Shown here: positions 18,303 through 26,456 of the stretch, piece after piece
Layout of the letters: each line of letters opens with the position of its first letter
Numbering within the stretch: position 1 is the stretch's first letter
NCBI RefSeq assembly: GCF_014647875.1
Contig: NZ_BMQA01000028.1
Location: 1-64,000 of the forward strand
Length of the DNA: 64,000 bases
Reading direction: 5' to 3'
Source: Streptomyces brasiliensis
GTDB lineage: Bacteria; Actinomycetota; Actinomycetes; Streptomycetales; Streptomycetaceae
Translations under genes and position numbers: made by a program
Notes under the pieces: model-generated
Told to the model about the DNA's origin: nothing
Database searches by the model: none
The model's input: the letters and a program-made list of their open reading frames with translations, nothing else

Positions 18303-19388
18303 TCAGGGGGTGAGGCCCTTGTCGCGCAGCCACGCCATCGGGTCGATGCCGGTGTCCTGGCCGCCCGGGTGGACCTCGAGGTGGAGGTGCGGGCCGGTAA
18401 CGTTGCCGGTGGCGCCCACGCGGCCGATGACGTCGCCGGTGTTGACCTTCTGCCCGGCGCTGACGTTGATCGAGGACTGGTGGCAGAACCACAGCTCGGT
18501 GCCGTCGTCGAGGGTGAGGATCGTCCGGTAGCCGTAGGAGCCGGCCCAGCCCGCCTCGGTGATCGTGCCCGTGTGGATGGCCTTGATCAGCGTGCCCGTG
18601 GGGGCGGCGAAGTCGAGGCCGGTGTGGTAGCCGGAGGACCACATGGAGCCGGCCTGGCCGAAGGTGCTGGTGATCGTGTACGAGGAGGTCGGCAGCGAGT
18701 ACTGCTTGGCGAGCGCGGCGAGGCGCTCCTCCTCGGCCTTCTTCTTCGCGGCGGCCGCCGCCTCCTTCGCGGCGGCCTCCGCCTCGGCCTTGGCGGCGGC
18801 GGCCTTGGCCGCGGCCACCTGCTCCGCCTTGGCGGCCTCGTCCGCGACCTGCTTGTCGGCGGCGGCCACGACGGCGGCGGCGGCCTTCGTCTCGGCCTGG
18901 CCCTGCTGCTGCTCGGCCTGGGCCATGATCCGGTTGCGCAGCGCCTCACCGGCGTCGGTGGTGCCCTTGGCGGTGTCGGCCTCGGTGATGCCGACGCTGC
19001 TGAGCGCGGTCGTGGAGCCCTTGGGCGCGTCGGAGGAGGGGGCGTCGCTCAGCAGGGAGCTGACGGAGGGCAGGCCCGGCACGGAGACGGAGGGCAGGTC
19101 CGGCATGGAGATGGACACCGGAGCCTTGCCCGAGTTGGCGCTGGCCATGCCGCCCGCGCCGACGGCGGCTATGACGCCGACGCCCAGGACCGTGGAGCTG
19201 CGGGCGAGTCCGCCGCCGCGCTGCTTGGCGACGCGGTGCCGACCGCGTAGCGGGCGGATGGACTCCTCGGTGGGGTTCCACTCCTCCCAGGGCCCCTCGT
19301 CGGCGCGGTAGCCGTCGTAGCCGAAGGTCTCGGGGCTGCGCTGGCTCGGTACGAACGGGGCTGCTGGGGCAGGCCGGTTGGACGCCAC
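18303..19388 (-). CDS. M23 (LytM) peptidase with coiled coil, riboswitch-controlled
   Basis: A 361-residue exported cell-wall hydrolase. The N-terminus is cytoplasmic and charged (about 1-60). A hydrophobic segment (about 62-82, STVLGVGVIAAVGAGGMASA) is the signal or anchor. An Ala/Glu/Lys-rich coiled coil spans about 140-225. The LytM domain (about 230-355) has the Zn ligands in YHTGLDFAAP and GPHLHLEV. Such enzymes cut peptidoglycan cross-links. The gene starts at GTG 19388 after AAAGGAG and lies directly under a c-di-AMP riboswitch, so it is probably turned off when c-di-AMP is high, as for other streptomycete wall hydrolases. Confidence 0.92.
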   Translation of the reverse strand: MASNRPAPAAPFVPSQRSPETFGYDGYRADEGPWEEWNPTEESIRPLRGRHRVAKQRGGGLARSSTVLGVGVIAAVGAGGMASANSGKAPVSISMPDLPSVSVPGLPSVSSLLSDAPSSDAPKGSTTALSSVGITEADTAKGTTDAGEALRNRIMAQAEQQQGQAETKAAAAVVAAADKQVADEAAKAEQVAAAKAAAAKAEAEAAAKEAAAAAKKKAEEERLAALAKQYSLPTSSYTITSTFGQAGSMWSSGYHTGLDFAAPTGTLIKAIHTGTITEAGWAGSYGYRTILTLDDGTELWFCHQSSINVSAGQKVNTGDVIGRVGATGNVTGPHLHLEVHPGGQDTGIDPMAWLRDKGLTP

Positions 19389-19410
19389 GCGGGCGTACTC
19401 CTTTCCTTCC

Positions 19411-19560
19411 TTCGCCTACCGGGTTAGCTGACGGGTTCGGAGCAGGAAGGTCTCCTACGCGCGTATACCGGCCGTGAGTTCACGGCGGCATCCACGCGAT
19501 TCACCCCAAGGTGGTGGTTCCCCGGTTCCCTTGCGGGATTCGGCGCGTGCGCACGGAGCC
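19411..19560 (-). ncRNA. Cyclic-di-AMP riboswitch (ydaO/yuaA class)
   Basis: On the minus strand, the leader of the M23 peptidase shows the conserved blocks of this class in order: GAATCCCGCAAGGGAACCG, then GGGGAACCACC, CTTGGGGTGAATC, GTAGGAGACCTTCCTGCTCC, and CCGAACCCGTCAGCTAACC with GGTAGGCG at the 3' edge (19411-19543). These are the pseudo-symmetric ligand-binding halves. In actinobacteria the class controls resuscitation-factor and NlpC/M23-type hydrolases. The distance to the ribosome site (about 10 bases) suggests control of termination or initiation near the start codon. Confidence 0.93.
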
Positions 19561-20094
19561 GCCTCTTGTGACGGCTGGGACGACCGCGCTGCGTTATCGA
19601 ACGTTAATAGACTCAGGGGTCGGATTCCAAGTCGTTCCACTTGATCGTTAACGCTTTTCGGCCCGGACTTACAGGCCATGACCGGCGAAAATCGGGCGAG
19701 TTGCCCCCCACTCGCTCTCCATCCGTCCCCCATCCGGGAATTCCGTGACACCTGACGGTGTATCAGTTGTTATGCGGAGGGCGTCCGCCCGATCACCACC
19801 CGTGACAACGACCGAGGAACGACCGCACGGGCAGTGCCCGCCCGAGCGGCCACGTCCACGAGGTCCGCTGCTCCGCGCGCTCCTCGTGGACGGTACCCGG
19901 CCCCGGGTCGGGCACGGGATCGCCGGGCTGCCGTCCGCCCGCCCTGGCGTACGGCTCCTTGCCCACCTCACCAGGGCACACCGCTCGTCTCCCGTATGCC
20001 GACGTACGTCCGTCCAGGGTTCCCGGGGTGGTCACGGGCGGCGAGCGCTGTGGGCCGATCGGATGACGGCGTGTGACGGGGAACACGAGAAACA
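19561..20094. other. Intergenic region without a convincing gene
   Basis: Between the riboswitch and the initiator-tRNA terminator there is no open frame with a ribosome site and protein-like composition. The minus strand upstream of the riboswitch is locally AT-rich (around 19590-19660) and should hold its promoter. The pieces GTTAACGATCAAG and TAACGTTCGATAACG are visible, but no clean -35/-10 pair can be fixed. Confidence 0.4.
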
Positions 20095-20133
20095 CTCAGG
20101 GCCGGAATCCGAGTACTGGATTCCGGCCCTGAG
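20095..20133 (-). terminator. Terminator hairpin of the tRNA-fMet gene
   Basis: A perfect 16-base inverted repeat (20095-20110 and 20118-20133) with a 7-base loop lies 8 bases beyond the 3' end of the initiator tRNA. No long T run follows. Confidence 0.75.
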
Positions 20134-20140
20134 CCTTCAG

Positions 20141-20214
20141 TAGCGGGGACAGGATTTGAACCTGCGACCTCTGGGTTATGAGCCCAGCGAGCTACCGAGC
20201 TGCTCCACCCCGCG
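20141..20214 (-). tRNA. tRNA-fMet (CAT), initiator
   Basis: A cloverleaf of 74 bases with anticodon loop CTCATAA. Initiator features are visible: C1 does not pair with U72, and three consecutive G-C pairs (GGG/CCC) lie in the anticodon stem. The T loop is GTTCAAATC. CCA is not encoded. Confidence 0.95.
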
Positions 20215-20282
20215 TCGTTGAAACCAGTGTACGCCATCCGCGGGGACCCCGAGCGCACGGGTTGATCCCGGCGCCCCTGGAG

Positions 20283-21413
20283 TCAGCCCAGCAGGTGCCG
20301 GTTCGGCTCCTTGGCCCTGGCCTCGTACTCCGGCAGTACGACGACGTCGGTGCCCCCGGCCGCGAGCAGCCCGCTGCCGTCGGCGTCCGCGACGAACGTG
20401 TCCGGCTCCCGCCAGGCCGTGACCACCCGCCGTACCCCCGCGCGCAGGATCAGCCGCGCGCAGGGCAGGGGCCGCGAGGCGCGGCGGGCGCACGGTTCGA
20501 GACTGCTGTAGACCGTGGCGCCGGGCAGCCGGGGGTCCGCGGGGTCGATCTTCGCCAGGGCCGCCTCCTCGGCGTGGACCACGGGGTCGTCGCCCTCGCG
20601 TGAGTACCCGCGCGCCAGCTCGGTCCCGTCGGCGGCCACCACGACCGCGCCCACGCTGAACGCCGTCCGCGAAGGCGGGCACAGGGCGGCCAGGTCGCAG
20701 GCGGTACTCATCCAGCGGCGGTCGGCGGCGGTGACCGAGGGTCCGGCTCCGGGTGCGGTGGGCTCGTACCGCATGAGGACGACGTCCTCGATCCGCCGCG
20801 ACTCGACGAGCCGCAGCCGGCCGCGCTGGTAGTCCCCCGGACCGAACAGCCGGGGCGCCTCCGGGTCTCCCACGAAGAGCGGGGCGAGGACCAGCTGGAG
20901 TTCGTCGGCGAGGCCCTGCTGGAGGAGCTGCGTGTGGACGGTCCCGCCGCCCTCGACCATCAGCCGCCCTACGCCGCGCACGTCGTGCAGGTCGGTGAGC
21001 AGGGCGGCCCAGTCGAGGTCGGGCCCCAGCGGAACGACATCCGCGGCGAGACCGAGCCCCCGGGCCCGCTCCGCGCCCTTGTCCGTCGTGTAGAGGACCT
21101 TGTCGCCGCCCGTGTGCCAGAACTTCGCGCCCGGGTCCAGGTCACCGGATCCGCTGACGGTGACCTTGAGCGGGTACTCCGGCCGCCCGGCGGCGACCCG
21201 GGCCGCGCGCCGCTCGGGCGCGTTGACCAGGAGCCGGGGGTTGTCGGCACGGATGGTGCCGGCGCCGATCAGGATCGCGTCGACGGAGGCCCGTACCTCG
21301 TCCACCCGGTCGAAGTCCGCCGGGCTGGAGAGCAGGAGCCGCTCCGGGCCGGTGTCGTCGAGGTACCCGTCGAGGGAGACGGCGGCGGAGAGCAGGACGT
21401 ACGGATAGGGCAT
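20283..21413 (-). CDS. RibD-type reductase-deaminase with inverted domain order
   Basis: A 376-residue protein with two domains. An N-terminal RibD C-terminal/dihydrofolate-reductase fold spans about 1-225 (SAAVSLDGYLDD, IGAGTIRADNPRLLV, VEGGGTVHTQLL). A C-terminal cytidine-deaminase fold spans about 235-376, with Zn motifs HAEE and SLEPCARRASRPLPC. In standard RibD the deaminase comes first. Both steps convert the GTP cyclohydrolase II product to 5-amino-6-ribitylamino-uracil phosphate. The gene is divergent from a MarR regulator and close to ribA, with a shared palindrome in the promoter gap. Met 21413 begins the first beta strand; the longer frame adds 20 unlikely residues. Confidence 0.88.
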   Translation of the reverse strand: MPYPYVLLSAAVSLDGYLDDTGPERLLLSSPADFDRVDEVRASVDAILIGAGTIRADNPRLLVNAPERRAARVAAGRPEYPLKVTVSGSGDLDPGAKFWHTGGDKVLYTTDKGAERARGLGLAADVVPLGPDLDWAALLTDLHDVRGVGRLMVEGGGTVHTQLLQQGLADELQLVLAPLFVGDPEAPRLFGPGDYQRGRLRLVESRRIEDVVLMRYEPTAPGAGPSVTAADRRWMSTACDLAALCPPSRTAFSVGAVVVAADGTELARGYSREGDDPVVHAEEAALAKIDPADPRLPGATVYSSLEPCARRASRPLPCARLILRAGVRRVVTAWREPDTFVADADGSGLLAAGGTDVVVLPEYEARAKEPNRHLLG

Positions 21414-21468
21414 CGACGCGCTCCGGTGTGGGGCTTGGCTGGGTCGGTATGGCTTCGGGCGGGCTTGG

Positions 21469-21488
21469 TTCAAGTTTGAAACAAACTT
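21469..21488. promoter_or_regulatory. MarR operator in the divergent promoter
   Basis: AAGTTTG-AAA-CAAACTT (21472-21488) is a perfect 7-base inverted repeat. It overlaps TTCAAGTTTGAA (21469-21480), related to the palindromes at 22052 and 22096. It lies 12 bases before the MarR start and about 55 bases before the reductase-deaminase start. Confidence 0.7.
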
Positions 21489-21499
21489 ACACTGTCCTC

Positions 21500-22015
21500 A
21501 TGACGACCCGCTGGCTCACCCCCGAGGAGCAACGCGCGTGGCGCGCGTACATCGCCGGCAGCTCGCTCCTGGAGGACGCGATCGACCGGCAGCTCCAGCA
21601 GGACGCCGGCATGCCGCACCTGTACTACTCCATCCTGGCCAACCTCTCCGAGGCGCCGGACCGCAGGCTGCGCATGACCGAGCTCGCCGAGAAGTCGAAG
21701 ATCACCCGCAGCCGCCTGACGTACGCCGTGACCCGGCTGGAGAAGGACGGGCTGATCGCGCGCGAGGGGTGCCCGTCGGACAAGCGGGGCAGCATCGCGG
21801 CCCTGACCGACGAGGGCATGTCCGTTCTGGAACGCGCGGCACCGGGTCATGTCGCGACCGTACGCGCCACACTCTTCGACCGCCTCACCCCCCGGCAGGT
21901 ACGGCAGCTGGAGGAGATCTTCAGCGAGGTCGCGGGCGCGCTGGAGGACGAGGAGGCGCGCAGCACGGCGGACGAGGTGCCGTGGCGACGGAGGTCGGGC
22001 CGCCCCTGTTCGTGA
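21500..22015 (+). CDS. MarR-family regulator of the ribA / reductase-deaminase locus
   Basis: A 171-residue MarR protein with the winged helix at about 60-110 (LRMTELAEKSKITRSRLTYA; wing EGCPSDKRGSIAALTDEG). Start ATG 21500. Flanking genes encode a GTP cyclohydrolase II and a RibD-like fusion, and copies of one palindrome sit at both promoter regions, so autoregulation and control of both neighbours is the natural reading. This is an inference from layout; the ligand is not known, though a flavin precursor or a redox signal would be reasonable. Confidence 0.9.
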   Translation: MTTRWLTPEEQRAWRAYIAGSSLLEDAIDRQLQQDAGMPHLYYSILANLSEAPDRRLRMTELAEKSKITRSRLTYAVTRLEKDGLIAREGCPSDKRGSIAALTDEGMSVLERAAPGHVATVRATLFDRLTPRQVRQLEEIFSEVAGALEDEEARSTADEVPWRRRSGRPCS

Positions 22016-22049
22016 CGCGCGCCGGTGCACCCGGGCCGCCGTAAATCCG

Positions 22050-22111
22050 TTGCTTCAAATTTGAAGCGTGAGGTAGGCTCCAAGACCGAGCATCTGCTTC
22101 AAATCTGAAAC
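22050..22111 (+). promoter_or_regulatory. ribA promoter with two MarR-type palindromes
   Basis: GCTTCAAATTTGAAGC (22052-22067) is a perfect 16-base palindrome, and GCTTCAAATCTGAAAC (22096-22111) is a close variant. A -35-like TTGCTT (22050-22055) and -10-like TAGGCT (22074-22079) with an 18-base spacer place the first palindrome over the promoter and the second just downstream, a good arrangement for repression. Confidence 0.7.
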
Positions 22112-22168
22112 TCTTGCCCGCCCGAAACGCTTGACCGCTGAAACGCTCGCGCAAAGGGGAGAACCCGC

Positions 22169-22810
22169 ATGCCCGACACCCCCGCCGCCACGCCGCGCGC
22201 CCGCGTCCGGGTACCGCTGCGCTTCCAGGACGGTTACGCCGTCGACGCCGACCTCGTCACCTTCCACGGCCTGGCCGACGGCCAGGAACACCTCGCCGTC
22301 GTCCTCGGCGACCCGGCGCCCGGAGCCGTACCGCTGGTGCGTCTGCACTCCGAATGCCTGACCGGGGACGTCTTCGGCTCGGCCCGCTGCGACTGCGGCC
22401 CCCAGCTGCGCGAGGCGGTCGAGCGCATCGCGCAGCGTGGCGGCGTGCTGCTGTACCTCCGCCAGGAGGGCCGCGGCATCGGTCTGTACAACAAGCTCGA
22501 CGCGTACGCCCTCCAGGACGAGGGCCTGGACACGTACGAGGCGAACGCCGCGCTCGGCCTGCCCGAGGACGCCCGCGACTACACGTCGGCCGCCCAGATG
22601 CTGCGCGCGCTGGGCATCGAACGGCTCGACCTGCTCTCCAACAACCCCGACAAGGCAGACCAGTTGCGCAACCTCGGCATCGAGGTCCGCGACCGCGTGC
22701 CGACGGGTGTCTTCACCACGGCCCACAACGTCCGCTACCTGCGCGCGAAGGTCCTCCAGACCCAGCACACGCTCCCGCTGGGACAGCTCACGGAACTCAA
22801 CGCGGGCTGA
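22169..22810 (+). CDS. ribA: GTP cyclohydrolase II
   Basis: A 213-residue single-domain GTP cyclohydrolase II, without the DHBP synthase half fused to it in many bacteria. It opens GTP to 2,5-diamino-6-ribosylamino-pyrimidinone phosphate, formate and pyrophosphate. The Zn ligands are in CLTGDVFGSARCDCG, the GTP-binding motif is RQEGRGIGL, and the catalytic Tyr is in DAYALQDEG. The adjacent MarR gene and reductase-deaminase suggest an inducible route separate from the main riboflavin operon. Confidence 0.93.
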   Translation: MPDTPAATPRARVRVPLRFQDGYAVDADLVTFHGLADGQEHLAVVLGDPAPGAVPLVRLHSECLTGDVFGSARCDCGPQLREAVERIAQRGGVLLYLRQEGRGIGLYNKLDAYALQDEGLDTYEANAALGLPEDARDYTSAAQMLRALGIERLDLLSNNPDKADQLRNLGIEVRDRVPTGVFTTAHNVRYLRAKVLQTQHTLPLGQLTELNAG

Positions 22811-22822
22811 GCGAACGGGGTT

Positions 22823-23298
22823 TCAGCCGGCGCCCGAGGAGCACTTCTCGGCAACGGCGACGAACTCGTCCGTCTTGTACGCCTTCCCCTCGCTCCCCGA
22901 CCACTCGACCTGCCCGGACTTCGGATCGGGGTCCGGGTACCCGGGGAAGCCGTTCTCCCGGACGCAGGCGCTGAACTTCTGTGCCGCGGCGACGGCTTCG
23001 GCCGGAGCGGGCGAGGCGGGGACGGGATCGGGAAGAAGGTCCACGCACTTCTGCTGCGCACTCGACTCGGTCGCCGCCTGGTCCACGTCCTTGTCGGCAC
23101 GGAGCTGCCCGTCGTCACGCTTCTCGAGCACGACCCCGTTCTCCTCCAGGCACCGGTAGTAGGCCTGCTCCTGAGCGCTGGGGGGAGGCGACTTCACACC
23201 CCCCGCCTGGGGAAACCGAGGACGGAGCACCCGGTGAGGAGCGTCGAGGCGAACAGGAACGCCGCCGCGCATCTCGGCACGGCAGAGCGATCGGGCAT
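22823..23298 (-). pseudogene. Frameshifted lipoprotein
   Basis: The start (ATG 23298) encodes a lipoprotein signal, MPDRSAVPRCAAAFLFASTL then LTGC, with Cys in the lipobox. This frame stops 10 codons later. The mature protein continues in the neighbouring frame: SAQEQAYYRCLEENGVVLEK, then CVDLLPDPVPASPAPAE, CVRENGFPGYPDPDPKSG and a final CSSG, ending at 22823. The switch falls at a run of six G on the minus strand (about 23200-23206); one more G would restore one reading frame. It is either a real mutation, a sequencing error, or a phase-variable tract. Four Cys spaced through the mature part suggest a small disulfide-bonded secreted protein. Confidence 0.75.
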
Positions 23299-23559
23299 GC
23301 GCACTCCCGAGGCATGAACAGCGAGCGGGGCTGAGCAGGAAGATGGCGCAGGGCCCCATAGGTCCACCTCTCCGGGAGACCGCGCGAGACGCCGCCTGCC
23401 GACCGTGAGAGGTCGGCCGAGTGTATGGGCGACCTCGAACGCGCGTCCACTCTCCGGGGGAAGTGGCGGGGGAGACGCCCGGGATGGCCCGGTGCGACGG
23501 GGTGGAGCTCGCGGCCTGGATGAGGCCGGGGCCGGTCCTGCCCCGCTGACGTGCGCGCC

Positions 23560-24225
23560 GTGCCCTGGTACGGATGTGCTGGCCGAGGAAGAGAGCCGCG
23601 CGGTCCAGTGCCTCGTCCGCCTCGTCGAGGACGCCGGCGAACGACTGGAACACGTGCGGCACGTCGGCGGTGATGTCCAGGATGACGTCCACTCCGGCCG
23701 CCCCCGCACGGGCGGCCAGGCGCGTGGAGTCGTCCAGCAGGATCTCGTTGGTGCCCACCTGGATCAGCATGGGAGGGAAGCCGGTCATGCTCTCGCCCAT
23801 GCGGGTGGCGTCGGGGCCCGGAGAGAACGCCATGATCGCGGCGGGCAGCGGGAGGCCCGCGTCGCGGGTGGCGAGGCAGGTGGTGACGGTGAGGCCGCCG
23901 CCGGCGGACGCGATGGTCGAAGGGTCTTTGCCGCTGTCGAGGGGGGCGCGGTGGGCGCTCAGGGTGTCTTCGATCGCGGCCGGGAACGGATGCTCGGGGC
24001 AGGCCGGTAGTCCAGCGAGTACGCCCCGAAGCCGGTCCTGGCCACGAGGTGGCCCGTCAGCGACAGGGCGGTCTCGGGGGAGCCGAACACCCAGCCGCCC
24101 CCGTGGAAGTACAGGATCGTCCCGGCGCGCGGGGTGCTCTCCGGCTCGACATGCAGTGCGGGCCGGTTGCCGAGCGTCGTCCGCGCGGTACGGATGGTGT
24201 CAGGCACGATCATCTGGGCCATCAC
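23560..24225 (-). pseudogene. Alpha/beta hydrolase (HSL/lipase type), degenerate
   Basis: The N-terminal part (start 24225) has the oxyanion motif YFHGGGWVFG and runs to SLDYRPAP, where the frame is lost at about 23993. The next frame continues as EHPFPAAIEDTLSAH. One missing base explains this. In addition, the nucleophile-elbow region reads TIASAGGGLTV where the family has xxGDSAGGGL, so about four residues directly before the Ser are gone. The C-terminal part (LIQVGTNEILLDDS, DVPHVFQSF with the His region) is intact to about 23570, then reads through without a stop. The gene is very likely inactive. Confidence 0.8.
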
Positions 24226-24386
24226 CGCCCTGAAGCCGGCTCGAGGCGCCTCGGCCGACCGGGGACCCTACGGGCCGCGGCTGCCGCATCATCGCGTCGA
24301 CCCGGCGGACGGACATCGCCTCGGTCCCGGGCGGCGGCACCCGTCCCGCACGGGGTACAGAACACGACGGCCGGCCACAACGGACA

Positions 24387-24421
24387 GGACCCCAGCTCAT
24401 TCCCGCGCTGAGCTGGGGTCC
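24387..24421 (-). terminator. Terminator hairpin of tRNA-Lys
   Basis: A 13-base perfect stem (24387-24399 and 24409-24421) with a 9-base loop starts 6 bases past the tRNA-Lys 3' end. No gene is visible between it and the hydrolase remnant. Confidence 0.7.
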
Positions 24422-24427
24422 ACCTTG

Positions 24428-24500
24428 TAGGCCCTGTGGGACTCGAACCCACAACCAATGGATTAAAAGTCCACTGCTCTGCCAATTGAGCTAAGGGCCC
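24428..24500 (-). tRNA. tRNA-Lys (TTT)
   Basis: A 73-base cloverleaf with anticodon arm GTGGA-CTTTTAA-TCCAT and T loop GTTCGAGTC; the acceptor GGGCCCT pairs with AGGGCCT. CCA is not encoded. Confidence 0.95.
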
Positions 24501-24614
24501 AGGCGATGTTGCCTCCCTGAGCATAGCCGGACGAGGCCGTGTCTCCGATCGGGTATTGGGGACGCGGCCGCGTCGGACGAGGGAGCAGGGCCGGACGCGG
24601 GTGCCGGGAGGGGG

Positions 24615-26156
24615 TCAGGGGGCCGGTGCGCCGGTGGCCGCCACGCGGGCTGCCGTACGGGCGTGATCCGGGTTGAGGAACCAGTGGCGGGCCGAGACCA
24701 GCCACCACGCCGCCGAGAAGCCCAGGACGACCAGGACGGCGACCGGGGCGTAGTTGAAGGTCTCCCAGGTGATCGGGGAGACCTGCGGGAGCATGAAGAG
24801 GATCGTGATCGCCCCGACCCAGGTCACCGACACGATCCCGATCAGCTGGGACCAGCGGCCCAGATGCCACGGCCCCCGCTCGAACGCGGCGCCCTTGCGC
24901 ACCCGCAGCAGCGTCGGGACGACGTACGCGATGTACAGCCCGATCACCGCGATCGACGTCACGGCCGCGTACGCCGTCACGTTGATCAGATACGGCAGCC
25001 CCAGCACCAGCGCGCCCGCCGCCGCCAGCCACACCGCCGCCACCGGGGTGCGCGTGCGCGGGCTGACCGTGTGCCAGACGTGCGAGAAGGGCAGCGCGCC
25101 GTCGCGCGAAAAGGCGTAGATCATACGGCTGTTGGCCGTCACCGACGCCATCCCGCAGAAGAGCTGCGCGCCGATCACCACGAGCAGGAGCAGCTTGCCG
25201 GCCGTCGCGCCCAGCGCGTCCAGGAGAATCTGGGCGGGGGGTGCGCCGGTCGGGGACGCCAGCTCCTTGTCGTACGACTGGATCGCGAACGTGAAGCCCA
25301 GCAGCAGCACGAAGCCCGCTATCCAGGACGTCCAGATGGAGCGGACGATGCCCTTCGGTCCAGCCGTCGACGCGTCGTGCGTCTCCTCCGTCATATGGGC
25401 CGAGGCGTCGTAGCCCGTGAAGGTGTACTGGGCCATCAGGAGGCCGAGCAGCACCACGTACACGCCGCTGCCCCAGCCCGTGTTGTTCACGAAGTGCGTG
25501 AACACGAAGGACGCCGACCGGTGGTGGTCCGGTACGAAGGCCAGCGCGCCGACGATCACCGCGACGCCCAGCACGTGCCACCACACGCTCACGCTGTTGA
25601 GCAGCGCGACGATGCGGACGCCGAAGGTGTTCAGCAGTCCGTGCAGCAGCAGGATCGCCGCGAAGAGGAGCACCGTACGGCCCGGTGTCACCTCGAAGTC
25701 GAACTGCAGGTTCAGATACGCGCCCAGGAAGGACGCGGCGCCGAAGTCGATGCCCGCGGTCACCGCGACCTGGCCGAGCACGTTGAACCAGCCCGTGAAC
25801 CAGGCCCACGCCGCGGCCGAGCGGGGCGGGGCGAGACGGTGCGCCCAGAAGTACAGGCCCGCCGACGTCGGGTACGCCGAACAGATTTCGGCCATCGAGA
25901 GGCCGACGAACAGCGTCATCAGGCCGACCGCGACCCAGCCCCAGGTGATCACGGCGGGACCGCCGGTGTTCATCCCGAACAGGTAGAGGGTCAGACAGCC
26001 GGACAGGACCGAGATGATCGTGAAGGAGACGGCGTAGTTGGCGAACGCCGACATACGGCGGGCGAGGACCTGGGTGTAACCGAGCTGGGCCAGCCGTTCC
26101 TCGTCGGACAGCCCGGTCGGCGCATCCGGTCCCTTCGCTATCGCTTCATCTGTCAT
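24615..26156 (-). CDS. APC-family amino acid permease
   Basis: A 513-residue transporter with about 12 membrane helices, beginning with the APC signature region (LGYTQVLARRMSAFANYAVS, then a first helix with SVLSGCLTLYLFG). The style is that of the ACT/GABA-type amino acid permeases of actinobacteria. ATG 26156 fits the family start. The same frame is open upstream through an FG-GAP remnant, which is not part of the permease. A GTGAC-N4-GTCAC palindrome (26184-26197) lies about 28 bases upstream of the start and resembles a Crp-type site. The substrate is probably an amino acid or polyamine. Confidence 0.9.
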   Translation of the reverse strand: MTDEAIAKGPDAPTGLSDEERLAQLGYTQVLARRMSAFANYAVSFTIISVLSGCLTLYLFGMNTGGPAVITWGWVAVGLMTLFVGLSMAEICSAYPTSAGLYFWAHRLAPPRSAAAWAWFTGWFNVLGQVAVTAGIDFGAASFLGAYLNLQFDFEVTPGRTVLLFAAILLLHGLLNTFGVRIVALLNSVSVWWHVLGVAVIVGALAFVPDHHRSASFVFTHFVNNTGWGSGVYVVLLGLLMAQYTFTGYDASAHMTEETHDASTAGPKGIVRSIWTSWIAGFVLLLGFTFAIQSYDKELASPTGAPPAQILLDALGATAGKLLLLVVIGAQLFCGMASVTANSRMIYAFSRDGALPFSHVWHTVSPRTRTPVAAVWLAAAGALVLGLPYLINVTAYAAVTSIAVIGLYIAYVVPTLLRVRKGAAFERGPWHLGRWSQLIGIVSVTWVGAITILFMLPQVSPITWETFNYAPVAVLVVLGFSAAWWLVSARHWFLNPDHARTAARVAATGAPAP

Positions 26157-26183
26157 GCCCCCAGCGATTCCCTCACCGGGGGC

Positions 26184-26197
26184 GTGACACACGTCAC
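26184..26197. promoter_or_regulatory. Crp-like palindrome before the permease
   Basis: GTGACACACGTCAC fits a GTG-N6-GNCAC pattern of the kind described for Streptomyces Crp. It lies within the likely promoter of the permease. Assignment rests on pattern match only. Confidence 0.35.
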
Positions 26198-26449
26198 AGC
26201 TTGGCCAGAAGAGACCCTTGTAGCTCTGCCAGCCCGTCCCGATCTTGACCCGGGTGGCGAACGTCCCGTTGCCCAGCCCGGTCTCTCGGTACAGGTTGCC
26301 CGCCGTGTCCCGTATGACCAGGTCGTTCTTGCCGTCGCCGGTGATGTCCCCGACGCCGACGACCGCGTTGTACGACACGCCCCATTCGGGGGAGATCTTC
26401 ACGCGCGTCGAAAAGGTTCCCTTGCCGGTGCCGTAGTACCGGTACAGCT
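26190..26449 (-). pseudogene. Remnant of an FG-GAP/VCBS repeat secreted protein
   Basis: Translation on the minus strand gives two beta-propeller repeat units: KISPEWGVSYNAVVGVGDI with TGDGKNDLVIRDTAGNLYR, then ETGLGNGTFATRVKIG and GWQSYKGLF. FG-GAP repeats carry the Ca-binding DxTGDGxxD motif seen here. This is only the last 80 or so codons of what is normally a several-hundred-residue secreted protein. No start, signal peptide or stop is present; the frame runs into the permease gene. The expected terminal codon after KGLF is a Trp codon. Confidence 0.8.
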
Positions 26450-26456
26450 GAAACCC

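Noticed and set aside
19745..20143. 132-residue plus-strand frame between riboswitch and tRNA-fMet
   Set aside because: No ribosome site, Arg/Pro-rich composition, and it runs across the tRNA terminator hairpin.
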